Below are positions 1 to 7,045 of a stretch of 52,077 bases of DNA, one piece after another. A model generated the notes under the pieces. That model made no database searches and was not told the origin of the DNA. It saw only the letters and a program-made list of their open reading frames with translations. The position numbers and the translations under genes were made by a program. Position 1 is the stretch's first letter. The number at the start of each line of letters is the position of its first letter. The stretch comes from Pseudomonadales bacterium. Its GTDB lineage: Bacteria; Pseudomonadota; Gammaproteobacteria; Pseudomonadales; DC-out160. The stretch is taken from positions 1 to 52,077 of the forward strand of contig JAHRWA010000002.1 in NCBI GenBank assembly GCA_019090455.1, written 5' to 3'.

Positions 1-588
1 ATTGAAGAAATGATGGCGGAGCGAGGTATCATTCTTGATCATAGTACACTGAATCGATGGGTGGTTCACTACTCTCCGCTGCTTGAAAAGGACTTCCATA
101 AAAAGAAGAAAAGGCCGGGTGATCGATGGCGAATGGATGAGACCTACGTAAAGATCAAAGGTCAGTGGAGATACTTCTACCGTGCTGTCGATAAGCAAGG
201 TAACACAATTGACTTTCTACTCACAGCTAAGCGAGATAAGAAGGCGGCTCTACGTTTCTTCACAAAAGCCATCGGTAGAAACGGTAAACCAGGCTTAATA
301 AATATCGATAAAAGCGGTGCCAATAAAGCTGGTATCAATTGTTTTAACTCAGCGAACAAACGACGAATTAGAATTCGATGTTGTAAGTACTTGAACAATA
401 CGATTGAGCAGGATCATCGAAATATAAAACGCGTTACTAAATCAATGCTCGGTTTCAAAAGTTTCAGGGCAGCACATGCAACATTGAAAGGAATAGAGTT
501 GGTAGCGATGATTAAAAAAGGCCAGATGAAGAAAAGTATTTCCGGCTCTTCGTCGCCCGCAGAACAATTTTACGCCCTAGCTGCGTAA
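1..588 (+). CDS. IS6-family DDE transposase (5' end outside window)
   Basis: The frame is open from base 1 (I-E-E-M-M-A...), so the start and N-terminal helix-turn-helix lie upstream. The catalytic DDE triad is visible: Asp in WRMDETY, Asp in NIDKSGANKAG and Glu in NTIEQDHR. The motifs GQWRYFYRAVDKQGNT, KRVTKSMLGFKSF and the C-terminal EQFYALAA are characteristic of IS6/IS26 transposases, which move by cointegrate formation. No frameshift is seen in the visible part, so the enzyme may be intact and active. Confidence 0.9.
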   Translation: MEEMMAERGIILDHSTLNRWVVHYSPLLEKDFHKKKKRPGDRWRMDETYVKIKGQWRYFYRAVDKQGNTIDFLLTAKRDKKAALRFFTKAIGRNGKPGLINIDKSGANKAGINCFNSANKRRIRIRCCKYLNNTIEQDHRNIKRVTKSMLGFKSFRAAHATLKGIELVAMIKKGQMKKSISGSSSPAEQFYALAA

Positions 589-641
589 GTCGAAACCGTT
601 TGTAAATTTTTACTCACGGCTTTTAGAATTGCGACAAAACC
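1..641 (+). mobile_element. IS6-family insertion sequence, 3' portion
   Basis: The left end lies outside the window. The right end is placed at 641 because the reverse complement there begins GGTTTTGTCGCAAT, close to the terminal inverted repeat typical of IS6/IS26-type elements (GGTTCTGTTGCAAA-like; recalled, not searched). Downstream of 641 an open frame continues to 846 and runs into an attC site, so the element appears to have inserted into a cassette gene. The target duplication cannot be checked without the left end. Confidence 0.75.
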
Positions 642-846
642 GTCCATCGTCAAGGGTCCCGATGGCGGGATACCTGGTGAAAAAATAGATAAAGCTATGA
701 AGATGGCAAGAGAAACAGGAAAAACACTTGCTCATTGTTTTAGAGAGGTATTGGGAGATGACGAAGAAGTATCTATATCAACAATCACTAGCCCATCAGA
801 AACTGTCCCTGAGATTGCGAAACGAACTGAGCGCAAACGAAGATAA
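642..846 (+). pseudogene. 3' remnant of a cassette gene cut by the IS6 element
   Basis: The frame open across the IS end continues as PSIVKGPDGG, then a charged helix (KIDKAMKMARETGKTLAHCF) and a Lys/Arg-rich tail, stopping at 846. No start codon or ribosome-binding site fits inside this fragment, and an attC site follows within a few bases, as expected for the 3' end of a cassette gene. The family is not recognised. Calling it a remnant is an inference from the IS boundary; the original gene cannot be rebuilt from this window. Confidence 0.5.
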
Positions 847-848
847 AT

Positions 849-918
849 CATACAAGGCGCTGCTGTTGGACAAATTTTCCGGTGCGTTCCAAATTTGCCG
901 CAGAGCGCGGCGTTAGGG
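849..918 (+). other. attC cassette recombination site
   Basis: The left arm (GGCGCTGC, then GGACAAATTT) pairs with the right arm (AAATTTGCCGC, then GCGCGGC). One arm has an extra A, giving the extrahelical base that orients integrase binding. The site ends in GTTAGGG at 912-918, with the exchange point expected between G912 and T913. The sequence looks like attC sites of marine gammaproteobacterial cassettes. It closes the cassette whose gene was cut by the IS. Confidence 0.85.
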
Positions 919-1323
919 TCAGCTAGACATAAAACGGGATATTGTAACAGCAGTTTTTGGAAATTCCCGCAAAAGTTTTTTATCCTGTGTTACTAGCCGT
1001 AAATCAAGGTGGTGAGCGAGGGCAACAAACTCACAATCGTAAGAAGAGCAGGAACTTTTTGCAACTAGCGCTAGCACCTGAGAGGAAGAGATATCATATT
1101 CATTGCCTACCATCATAGACTCCGCAGCCTCGAGAAGCTGGAGCGCTTTTTCAAGTGTAATGATTCCCTTCCTAAGGTAGATAGCCAATACATTCCGAAA
1201 TTCACTTTTCCAAAGTAGTGGTGCAGCCCACTGAGAATCGTAGCTATATAAGGTGTCAGCAGACTCTGAATATGGTGTGGGTAGCAGCAGGTACGAAATT
1301 ATATTTGTATCCGCAATAATCAT
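919..1323 (-). CDS. PIN-domain toxin (VapC/FitB-like)
   Basis: 134 aa. The N-terminus MIIADTNIISYLL carries the first PIN-domain acidic residue (Asp5). A conserved Glu (KSEF), an Asp in SSYDCEFVALAHH and an Asp near TQDKK complete the acidic metal site of PIN ribonucleases, which cut RNA such as tRNA. It overlaps the upstream antitoxin by 4 bases (ATGA, 1320-1323), indicating translational coupling. The pair is transcribed opposite to the other cassette genes and lies between attC sites at 849-918 and 1641-1761, so it is a self-expressed toxin-antitoxin cassette of the kind thought to stabilise cassette arrays. The exact RNA target is unknown. Confidence 0.85.
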   Translation of the reverse strand: MIIADTNIISYLLLPTPYSESADTLYSYDSQWAAPLLWKSEFRNVLAIYLRKGIITLEKALQLLEAAESMMVGNEYDISSSQVLALVAKSSCSSYDCEFVALAHHLDLRLVTQDKKLLREFPKTAVTISRFMSS

Positions 1324-1562
1324 GGCCGACCTTCATTTATTGCTTCGTTTATTTGATCCGCAGTAATTGAGTTAGCGCTAATCTGTGAGCGCAGGGATTG
1401 AATATCTTTAAGTCTGTCTTTTGGAGAGATCTTAGTTGGAAAAAGGGATCGTTTAAGACATACAATTACTTCGCTATTGATGCTTCTGTGATGTTGTTCA
1501 GCAACATGTTTTAGTTCTTTGTATAGGTCATCAGGTATATTCTTTATTGTAAGAGCGGGCAT
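1320..1562 (-). CDS. Ribbon-helix-helix antitoxin (FitA/VapB-like)
   Basis: 80 aa. Residues 1-40 (MPALTIKNIPDDLYKELKHV, then HHRSINSEVI) match Arc/FitA-type ribbon-helix-helix DNA-binding antitoxins: a short beta strand followed by two helices. The charged C-terminal part probably wraps the partner toxin. It lies first in the operon, with the toxin overlapping its 3' end. Three direct 11-bp repeats just upstream (1587-1619) are a likely autoregulatory operator. Confidence 0.85.
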   Translation of the reverse strand: MPALTIKNIPDDLYKELKHVAEQHHRSINSEVIVCLKRSLFPTKISPKDRLKDIQSLRSQISANSITADQINEAINEGRP

Positions 1563-1586
1563 GCAGTTAATCTCCTGTGTAGTGTT

Positions 1587-1619
1587 GGTTGCATTATGGT
1601 TGTATTATGGTTGCATGTC
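1587..1619 (-). promoter_or_regulatory. Tandem 11-bp repeats, probable antitoxin operator
   Basis: Three head-to-tail copies occur at 1587-1597 (GGTTGCATTAT), 1598-1608 (GGTTGTATTAT) and 1609-1619 (GGTTGCATGTC). They begin 25 bp upstream of the antitoxin start codon. An 11-bp period is one helical turn, which suits cooperative binding of ribbon-helix-helix dimers on one face of the DNA. The function is inferred from position and spacing. Confidence 0.55.
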
Positions 1620-1640
1620 GTGATACGGTCAAGTGGTTTA

Positions 1641-1761
1641 CCCTAACAAATGAATGAACTAGACCCACCAACAGGGGGCTTAGTTTGTAAATTGACCTAA
1701 AATTAGTATGTTACATATATCTAGCTCACTACGAGGTGGGCTAGTTATTCAGGTGTTAGGC
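1641..1761 (+). other. attC site, long form with perfect GTTAGGC core
   Basis: The left arm from 1643 (CTAACAAATGAATGAACTAG, then ACCCACC) pairs with the right arm (GGTGGGCTAGTTATTCAGG, then TGTTAG), with a few unpaired bases. The GTTAGGC core at 1755-1761 fits GTTRRRY exactly. About 65 bases separate the arms. The next gene starts 17 bases after the site, with its Shine-Dalgarno sequence between. Confidence 0.9.
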
Positions 1762-1777
1762 CCTCCAGGAAAGGACT

Positions 1778-2215
1778 ATGCTCATTAGGAAAATTAAATC
1801 AATCGACACTTTGTCTCTTCGCCAAGAGATTCTTCGACCTAGAAGTGAGGTTTCTGAATGCCTTTACGAAGGCGATGATGACAATACTACAGCGCACTTT
1901 GGGGCTGTTCAAAATGATACGATAGTTGGCATTATTTCAGTTTATAACCGTTCAAATCCAATTATTTGTAGTGATCATGGTTTCCAATTAAGAGCTATGG
2001 CAACAGCTTCAAACGTTCGAGGGAGAGGCATAGGTTTAAAATTGTTGGAGGCGGCCGAAAACTATGCCGAACAAAATAATTCCAATTATATTTGGGCAAA
2101 TTCGAGAACTGTAGCAATTGGTTTCTATAAAAAGGCAGGTTATACAATTGAGTCACAGGAATTTGAAATAAAGGGTGTTGGGCCTCACTATTTGGTGAGA
2201 AAAAGGTTGGCCTGA
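1778..2215 (+). CDS. GNAT-family N-acetyltransferase
   Basis: 145 aa. The acetyl-CoA-binding motif A is clear: RAMATASNVRGRGIGLKLLE matches the Q/RxxGxG/A loop of GNAT enzymes, followed by the C-terminal beta strand ANSRTVAIGFYKKAGY. The acceptor is not predictable. The start at 1778 follows a GGAAAGG ribosome site and the attC at 1641-1761. The stop codon lies inside the left box of the next attC (2211-2284), a normal cassette layout. A second, different GNAT cassette lies at 5761. Confidence 0.85.
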   Translation: MLIRKIKSIDTLSLRQEILRPRSEVSECLYEGDDDNTTAHFGAVQNDTIVGIISVYNRSNPIICSDHGFQLRAMATASNVRGRGIGLKLLEAAENYAEQNNSNYIWANSRTVAIGFYKKAGYTIESQEFEIKGVGPHYLVRKRLA

Positions 2216-2284
2216 CAAGTTGCTCAAGCATCGTTCCTGCGCAAAACCCCATCACTTTGGCTGCCGCTTAGCAAAACGTTGAGG
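2211..2284 (+). other. attC cassette recombination site
   Basis: The left arm CCTGACAAGTTGCTCAAGC pairs with the right arm GCTTAGCAAAACGTTGAGG, with one extrahelical base. The core GTTGAGG is at 2278-2284. The inner segment CAAGCATCGTTCCTGCGC is also present, almost unchanged, in the attC at 8836-8914, so the two sites share ancestry. Confidence 0.8.
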
Positions 2285-2562
2285 CGATTTATTTCTAGAG
2301 AGTTTGCAGTTAGCAGAGTTTTAAAAGAATCAGAGTTTTCCCTGTCGGCGGTGGCGTAGACGGTTTGGATTACGTTTCTGTTTGATAGTGAAGGTTTCAC
2401 GGTAGTCGGTTTATTCAAGAGTTGGCTTCGTTGAGTTGAGAATCAAATTGGGGCGGTTGTTACTTTCGTCAGGGTTGAGTGCAAACAATCGGGAAGAGAG
2501 TCGCTAAAAAAAAGAGAGAGTTTGGTGCCGGTAGGACATTGGATAAATGTGCGAGTGCCACG
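2285..2562. other. Cassette body with no convincing gene
   Basis: This stretch is bounded by attC sites at 2211-2284 and 2563-2629. The only open frame of note is on the minus strand and reads through the attC stem, so it is not credible. No Shine-Dalgarno/ATG combination with a sensible frame was seen. It looks like a non-coding or decayed cassette; such cassettes can carry promoters or small RNAs, but nothing specific is visible here. Confidence 0.5.
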
Positions 2563-2629
2563 CTTCAACAAGAGCCGTCTAGAGTCCACACCTGCTGCGC
2601 AGCTGAGTCTCTAGCGGTCAGCGTTGAGA
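2563..2629 (+). other. attC cassette recombination site
   Basis: The left arm TTCAACAAGAGCCGTCTAGAG pairs with the right arm CTCTAGCGGTCAGCGTTGAG. The stem is interrupted by unpaired bases and the loop contains CTGCTGCGCAG. The core GTTGAGA is at 2623-2629. Confidence 0.8.
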
Positions 2630-2827
2630 CTGTAGAAAAACCCCAAATAGTATTTTGAGATTGGTGGAGCGAGGTTTGGTGTGGAAATTGAGCCAGAAAA
2701 AACGTTTCTGTGTAAATATGGCAACGGTTAAGGTTAATCTGCATCGCACCAGTTTTATTCACGTAGGAGTGCATGGTAAATTTGTCTTATTGGAGTGGGA
2801 GGTTTTCCTACACCCTCGTTCCTAAAT

Positions 2828-3052
2828 ATGAAGATCAGTAACGATAGCGAAGTTTCAGTTGAGTTTCACTCACCAGAAGTAGTAGATGGCTGGGTTGAGT
2901 ATTATTCTTTCTCTCTATCTGGCGGGGCTATGAATTTAAGAACTTCTTGTACCCCGCTGCTAACAAGTAAAGGCATGGGCGTTAGGAAATATGAACTAAT
3001 TTTTCTGCAACAGGTCCACATTTTAGTCTTAGCTACGAAACAACACATTTAA
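2828..3052 (+). CDS. Hypothetical small cassette protein
   Basis: 74 aa from ATG 2828; an in-frame start at 2795 is also possible. The first 45 residues (MKISNDSEVSVEFHSPEVVD, then WVEYYSFSLSGGA) look like a real beta-rich domain. The rest (LLTSKGMGVRKYELIF onward) reads less naturally, and the DNA there contains GCTAACAAG and GGCGTTAGG, two attC-like boxes about 20 bases apart, so the 3' end may be rearranged. Family not recognised. It is 15 bases upstream of the YdhR-like gene. Confidence 0.35.
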   Translation: MKISNDSEVSVEFHSPEVVDGWVEYYSFSLSGGAMNLRTSCTPLLTSKGMGVRKYELIFLQQVHILVLATKQHI

Positions 3053-3067
3053 CTCGAAAGGTTAAAA

Positions 3068-3781
3068 ATGAGCATCAAACAGATAGCCCCGAAATTTATA
3101 CTTTGTTTAATTGTACTACTCACTTTCTTTTCCACAGCTTATGCAGAAAAAGCAACTCCAAAAGCTTTTGTCTATACAGAGGTTCAAAACTCTGTACCAT
3201 TTGACAAAATTCCTTGGAAAACTCGAAATCCTATCATTTCATCGCAGCCGGGCTTCATAAGCAAAACATGGCTTTCTGGGTATGGCAATAATTCAGTAGG
3301 TGGTATTTATTCCTTTGATAGTATTGAAAATGCTCAAAAATATGTAACTGAATTTTTCCCTAACGCAGTAAAGAAGCAAGGAGTTGCGCATGCAAGTCGA
3401 ATTTTTAATGCTGTTGTTGTGGAAGAAGCTAATCGTGATATAGGCTCTGTTCACTTTGGTGGTAAAATTGCAATTAAACCTAGTGCGTTTGTCTATACAG
3501 AAATACAAGTTAACTTACCGTTCAAAAATGTTCCTTGGCAACGAAGAAACCCAATAATCAAAAAAATACCTGGACTTCTTTCGAAGACATGGCTGAGCGG
3601 AGTCAATAATACTGTTGGTGGTATCTATGCTTTCGATACTCTAGAAAATGCTAAACAATTTGCTATTGAAATTTTTCCCAAAACAGCAACTAAAATGAAT
3701 GCCGCTTTTTATACGCGTATCTTTGACGCTAGTCTCGTAGAGAGTGCGAGTCGTGGCATGGGTTCTCCATACTTTCAATAA
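3068..3781 (+). CDS. Secreted tandem YdhR-like (mono-oxygenase fold) protein
   Basis: 237 aa. A signal peptide spans about residues 1-26 (hydrophobic core ILCLIVLLTFFSTAYA). Two copies of a domain of about 100 residues follow. Each has FVYTE(V/I)Q, then PF..(I/V)PW..RNPII, then KTWLSG, then VGGIY(S/A)FD and a C-terminal RIF(N/D)A.(V/L)VE. The motif set matches the YdhR family, small ferredoxin-like alpha+beta proteins related to antibiotic-biosynthesis mono-oxygenases. The usual protein is a single cytosolic domain that dimerises. Here duplication could create an intramolecular dimer exported to the periplasm. The substrate is unknown. It sits in the cassette array. Confidence 0.7.
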   Translation: MSIKQIAPKFILCLIVLLTFFSTAYAEKATPKAFVYTEVQNSVPFDKIPWKTRNPIISSQPGFISKTWLSGYGNNSVGGIYSFDSIENAQKYVTEFFPNAVKKQGVAHASRIFNAVVVEEANRDIGSVHFGGKIAIKPSAFVYTEIQVNLPFKNVPWQRRNPIIKKIPGLLSKTWLSGVNNTVGGIYAFDTLENAKQFAIEIFPKTATKMNAAFYTRIFDASLVESASRGMGSPYFQ

Positions 3782-3798
3782 ATGCAAGGTCAGTCCAA

Positions 3799-3845
3799 AA
3801 TAAGGCTAGCAAGTGTGTCAACCGGATCTTGCTAACGCGTTAATA
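3799..3845 (+). other. Probable degenerate attC site
   Basis: The left arm AATAAGGCTAGCAAG pairs with the right arm CTTGCTAACGCGTTAATA. The core GTTAATA is at 3839-3845. The left box has lost the AAC end (AAG instead). It lies 18 bases after the YdhR-like stop codon, where an attC is expected. Confidence 0.5.
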
Positions 3846-3981
3846 TATGACGAGTGGGTTCCACATCTTGTCGATAACTTGTCGTCTTCGGGTTGTTATA
3901 ATGGGGATAGTGGTCACCTAGTTACCTGGGTAATCAGCATTAATACGATGACGCAGACTTTAACTTAAGTGTAATAGGAAT

Positions 3982-4200
3982 ATGAGAAGTCGATTAAAAC
4001 AAAAAATCATCGAAGTTTGTGATAGCAAAATTGAAAAGAAAGGGACTAATGTTGGTTTATCTTTTTATGCATTTTTTGCAAATAAAAATGACAACCCTGA
4101 GCTACTAATGGAAGCTGCCGAATGGTGGATCATTACACACGAATTGGATCATTTTGAAAAAGCTGTAAAAATAAAACAGATGGTAGAATCAATTGATTAG
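3982..4200 (+). CDS. Hypothetical 72-aa helical protein
   Basis: Charged and mainly helical, with MEAAEWWIITHELDHFEKAV near the C-terminus; it has no signal peptide or transmembrane segment. AGGA precedes the ATG at a suitable distance. The leader carries a 15-bp word (GTAATCAGCATTAAT, 3930-3944) that also occurs upstream of the small gene at 18324. Family not recognised. It is probably a cassette gene, though its own attC is not clear. Confidence 0.6.
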   Translation: MRSRLKQKIIEVCDSKIEKKGTNVGLSFYAFFANKNDNPELLMEAAEWWIITHELDHFEKAVKIKQMVESID

Positions 4201-4374
4201 CCTTTTTTCTACATCAAAGTAATTGCTCTTATTTTAAAGCCACGGGGGGGCGGAAAGCGTGACATTCTTAATCAACTTTACCGGAATACGCAAGCGTCCA
4301 AAATGATTGCGCAGGTGTCCATTAATATCATGTTAGTGCATTCCAATCACAATCCGCTGGGGCAATGAGTTAAA
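4201..4374. other. Intergenic, attC not resolved
   Basis: It contains a G7 run near 4244 and a GTTAGTG word at about 4331 that could be an attC core, but no matching left arm was found. No gene seen. Confidence 0.3.
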
Positions 4375-4710
4375 ATGGCTAAGGTATATTATGAAAAATT
4401 ATCAACTTTAATATCTCATCTCGATATTGATGATGAGGTATCGGCTGATTTGGAGGTGAAACACTTTTTCAGTGGTGCGGCCCTCTATGCTAACAAAGCA
4501 ATATGTGCATCATGGTCGCCAGGAGGTCTTGCATTTAAACTCTCGAAAACAGAGGTGGTTAGGTTGCTTTCAAGTAGCAAGGCTAAACCATTACAATACT
4601 TTGAAAAAGGCCATATTAAAGAAGGTTACGCAATGTTTGAAAATCCAGAGTCTTCTAGAAAAAGTCGTTGGAAAAATTACTTTATAAAAGCTATAGGGCA
4701 AGTGGCGTGA
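4375..4710 (+). CDS. TfoX/Sxy N-terminal-domain protein
   Basis: 111 aa covering only the TfoX-N fold: the central HFFSGAALYANKAICASW, then GGLAFKLSK, PLQYFEKGHIKEGYAMFENP and a C-terminal helix. TfoX/Sxy is a competence regulator with an additional C-terminal domain; single-domain proteins like this one are common and their role is unknown. It is followed directly by an attC at 4717-4764, so it is a cassette gene. Confidence 0.75.
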   Translation: MAKVYYEKLSTLISHLDIDDEVSADLEVKHFFSGAALYANKAICASWSPGGLAFKLSKTEVVRLLSSSKAKPLQYFEKGHIKEGYAMFENPESSRKSRWKNYFIKAIGQVA

Positions 4711-4716
4711 AGAAAC

Positions 4717-4764
4717 CCCATAACAAGCACTGCTTTTGTCGGCAAGTGAGCTATCTCGTTATGG
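4717..4764 (+). other. attC cassette recombination site, short form
   Basis: The left box CCCATAACAAGCACTGC pairs with the right box GAGCTATCTCGTTATGG. The core GTTATGG is at 4758-4764. The boxes match well but the inner arms are weak. It lies 6 bases after the TfoX-N stop, and the next gene starts 22 bases later. Confidence 0.65.
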
Positions 4765-4786
4765 CCTAGTAACCTGAAAGGTATTT

Positions 4787-5416
4787 ATGAAATATAAAAT
4801 GATTGAGTCAATGGAAGAGCTTCGTGAATTATATGGCTCACCAATGGATATGGTGTTAAAAAAACAGAAAAGCGAACTTGATAAGTACAGCATTAAGTTT
4901 TTGAGCCTATCTGTGTTTTCTGTACTATCTACATCAAGTAAAGATGGCAAACTGGATTGTTCGCCTAGAGGTGATCATCAAGGTTTCATACAAGCCTTAG
5001 ATGCTAAAACAATCGCAATACCTGATAGGCCTGGTAATAATCGATTAGATAGTTTGAGCAATATAATTGAAAACCCAAATGTTGGTGTTTTATCTCTAGT
5101 TTCTGGTTTTAGTGAATGTTTGAGAATTAATGGTACTGCAAAAATATCAACTGATATTGATTTGATTGAAAAGTTTAAATATAAAGAAAAGCTACCAAAG
5201 TCAGTTATTGTCATTTCAATAAATGAAATATATTTTCATTGTGCTAAAGCTATTACTAGGTCAAAGCTATGGGATACGGAATTCCAAGTAAACCGCAAGG
5301 TGATGCCTAGTTTAGGTAAAATTTTGATGGATCAAATAGACCCATCAAAATCTAAAGAAGAGGTTAAGAAAGTAGAAGAACTCATCGAAATCAGAGTAAA
5401 GACGACTTTATATTAA
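4787..5416 (+). CDS. PPOX-type FMN-dependent flavoprotein
   Basis: 209 aa. The pyridoxamine-phosphate-oxidase-like split barrel is recognisable from FSVLSTSSKDGKLDCSPRGD, then IAIPDRPGNNRLDSLSNI, NPNVGVLSLV and LRINGTAKIST. The PRGD and RPGNNRLDS motifs are typical of the MSMEG_1061-like subgroup, which binds FMN. The substrate is unknown and the reaction is probably a flavin-linked redox step in the cytosol. The gene starts soon after an attC, consistent with a cassette. Confidence 0.8.
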   Translation: MKYKMIESMEELRELYGSPMDMVLKKQKSELDKYSIKFLSLSVFSVLSTSSKDGKLDCSPRGDHQGFIQALDAKTIAIPDRPGNNRLDSLSNIIENPNVGVLSLVSGFSECLRINGTAKISTDIDLIEKFKYKEKLPKSVIVISINEIYFHCAKAITRSKLWDTEFQVNRKVMPSLGKILMDQIDPSKSKEEVKKVEELIEIRVKTTLY

Positions 5417-5677
5417 AAATAAGTCAATGCGTTCTAAATCGACTGCTAATAATTTTGAAAATCATAAATGAAGAAAGGCGAGTTTTATTTTAAGTGGAAA
5501 TTACTATAGGCCGCGCTTACCCCGGAATATCGATTTTAATACATGGCTTACAAGATGCGGGTATTGTCCGCCTTTGGCGTCAAAACAGCGAAGTGTCTGT
5601 CTCCGAGAAGGTTTGCAATATGAAGTTCAGCGTAGTAATCCTGATAATCATTTTTTTCTCATCTCATGTTGAGACAA
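5417..5677 (+). other. Trailer with a possible gene-start fragment
   Basis: No complete gene. A stretch near 5621 (MKFSVVILIIIFFSSHVETT) looks like the signal peptide of a secreted protein but stops at 5688, inside the following attC. It may be the 5' stump of a deleted cassette gene joined to a foreign attC. The longer open frame from 5494 has no clear ribosome site. Confidence 0.35.
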
Positions 5678-5736
5678 CTTATAACTAGGTGTTGGAACAC
5701 GACACGAAAAACGCGTGTTTCAATACGGCGTTAAGC
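5678..5736 (+). other. attC site with perfect GTTAAGC core
   Basis: The left arm TTATAACTAGGTGTTGGAAC, then ACGACACG, pairs with the right arm CGCGTGTTTCAATACGGC, then GTTAAG. It has several unpaired bases. The core GTTAAGC at 5730-5736 fits GTTRRRY. The GNAT gene begins 24 bases later, which rules out the longer upstream start at 5689 that would run through this site. Confidence 0.85.
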
Positions 5737-5760
5737 GCTATTAGAGGTTCTGCACATTAT

Positions 5761-6165
5761 ATGGAAATTCGAACTATTTCATGGGAGCAAACGATCCCAC
5801 TACGCCAGCGCGTATTATGGCCGAACAAGCCTCCAGAATTTTGCCAAGTAGAAGGTGACCCCGAAGGTATACACTTTGGAGCCTTTATAGATGATGTACT
5901 GGTTTGCGTCGCATCAGTATTTTTAAACCAGAATAAAGCTCGTTTGCGAAAATTCGCTACTGATGAGAGTTATCAAAATCAAGGCATTGGTTCAAAAGTG
6001 TTGCTGCATATTATTGAATTTCTGAAAGGATTGAACGCTGAGTCTTTTTGGTGTGATGCTAGAGAAGCAGCTTTAGGTTTTTATATGCGTTTTGATATGC
6101 ATAAATCTAGTGAACGTTTTTTTAAGTCAGGTGTTCCTTATTTTAAAATGGAAATCTCTTTATAG
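5761..6165 (+). CDS. GNAT-family N-acetyltransferase
   Basis: 134 aa from ATG 5761, chosen because the attC occupies 5678-5736. The fold shows EIRTISWEQTIPLRQRVLWP at the N-terminus, the acetyl-CoA loop in ESYQNQGIGSKVLLHIIEFL and the late strand CDAREAALGFYMRFDM. This resembles small ElaA-like/GNAT enzymes. The acceptor is unknown. No attC separates it from the lipoprotein hydrolase 67 bases downstream, so both may ride in one cassette, or an attC between them has been lost. Confidence 0.8.
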   Translation: MEIRTISWEQTIPLRQRVLWPNKPPEFCQVEGDPEGIHFGAFIDDVLVCVASVFLNQNKARLRKFATDESYQNQGIGSKVLLHIIEFLKGLNAESFWCDAREAALGFYMRFDMHKSSERFFKSGVPYFKMEISL

Positions 6166-6232
6166 GTAAGTGATATCGGCATATAAAAAGAAAATCAAAC
6201 CTCGTAGAAAACAACAACTTTGGAAGTAAGAT

Positions 6233-7045
6233 ATGAAAAAAATCGTTTTAGTAACCTTGTCTGCCTTATTTATGATTTCAGGCTGCGCTTCCAATAAAGA
6301 CAGTAAGAACGCCAAGTCTCCTGTCAATACATTGGTTTTTGTTCATGGTGCACATTTAACCAGTAATGCGTGGTCCTCTGTTACCACTCTTCTAGAGAAG
6401 GATGGTTATAACACTCTTTCGGTTAATCTCCCTGGGCGGGAACCATCAGCTAACCCTAATGATATTACATTGGATGTATCTTCTCTGGCGCTGTGTAAAG
6501 CTATACAGAATGTAAACGGCCCCATTACCTTTATTGCCCATAGCCAAGGTGGCGCTGTTGTAAATAATGCACTATCAATTTGCCCATTAGACAATATTAA
6601 AAATATTATTTATGTCGCTGCTGTCGCACCTGCAAATGGTGATAAGCCTTTTTCTCTACTAGATTCCTCAGATGAAGAAAACTATTTTAAAGGTGTTAGC
6701 TTTGACGAAGAATCAGGTTGGATGATTATTGGTGATAAAGATTCATTCGTCAGCGTATTTACAAATTCAACCTCAAATGAAGTTGCAAGCTTTATTTCAT
6801 CTCAAGCCGTTAACGAGCCAGCTATTACTGGAGACGGTGTCGTAAGTTATGTAGCAGAGTATTTTTCAACAATAAATAAATTTTACATATATACAAAGCA
6901 GGATAAGATAATTTCAATCAATTCTCAAAAAGCAATTACGGAAAAAATTGATCTCAAAGATCATGCCGTCATTGATACGGGGCACTTACCAATGATTTCA
7001 GATTCACAAAAGGTAGCGAATCAAATTAAAATCTTCTTGCCGTAA
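6233..7045 (+). CDS. Lipoprotein alpha/beta hydrolase
   Basis: 270 aa. A lipobox (FMISGCAS, Cys18) marks it for membrane anchoring. The mature part has the oxyanion motif FVHGAHL, the nucleophile elbow AHSQGG (Ser), and a late His in DTGHLPM as the candidate catalytic base; the acid is probably the Asp in YTKQDKI. The overall pattern matches salicylate-esterase/HNL-type alpha/beta hydrolases (EstA-like). The substrate is not known. The start has AAGTAAGAT upstream. The gene is AT-rich like other cassette cargo. Confidence 0.8.
   Translation: MKKIVLVTLSALFMISGCASNKDSKNAKSPVNTLVFVHGAHLTSNAWSSVTTLLEKDGYNTLSVNLPGREPSANPNDITLDVSSLALCKAIQNVNGPITFIAHSQGGAVVNNALSICPLDNIKNIIYVAAVAPANGDKPFSLLDSSDEENYFKGVSFDEESGWMIIGDKDSFVSVFTNSTSNEVASFISSQAVNEPAITGDGVVSYVAEYFSTINKFYIYTKQDKIISINSQKAITEKIDLKDHAVIDTGHLPMISDSQKVANQIKIFLP

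Noticed and set aside
728..916. Open frame reading MLIVLERYWEMTKKYLYQQS onward
   Set aside because: Its 3' third translates the attC stem at 849-918 and it lacks a ribosome site; the other frame fits the cut gene better.
2224..2418. Minus-strand 64-aa frame
   Set aside because: It reads through the attC at 2211-2284 and has no recognisable protein character.
5494..5688. Plus-strand 64-aa frame
   Set aside because: No plausible start signal and it ends inside an attC; only its last third looks like a signal peptide, noted as a possible stump.
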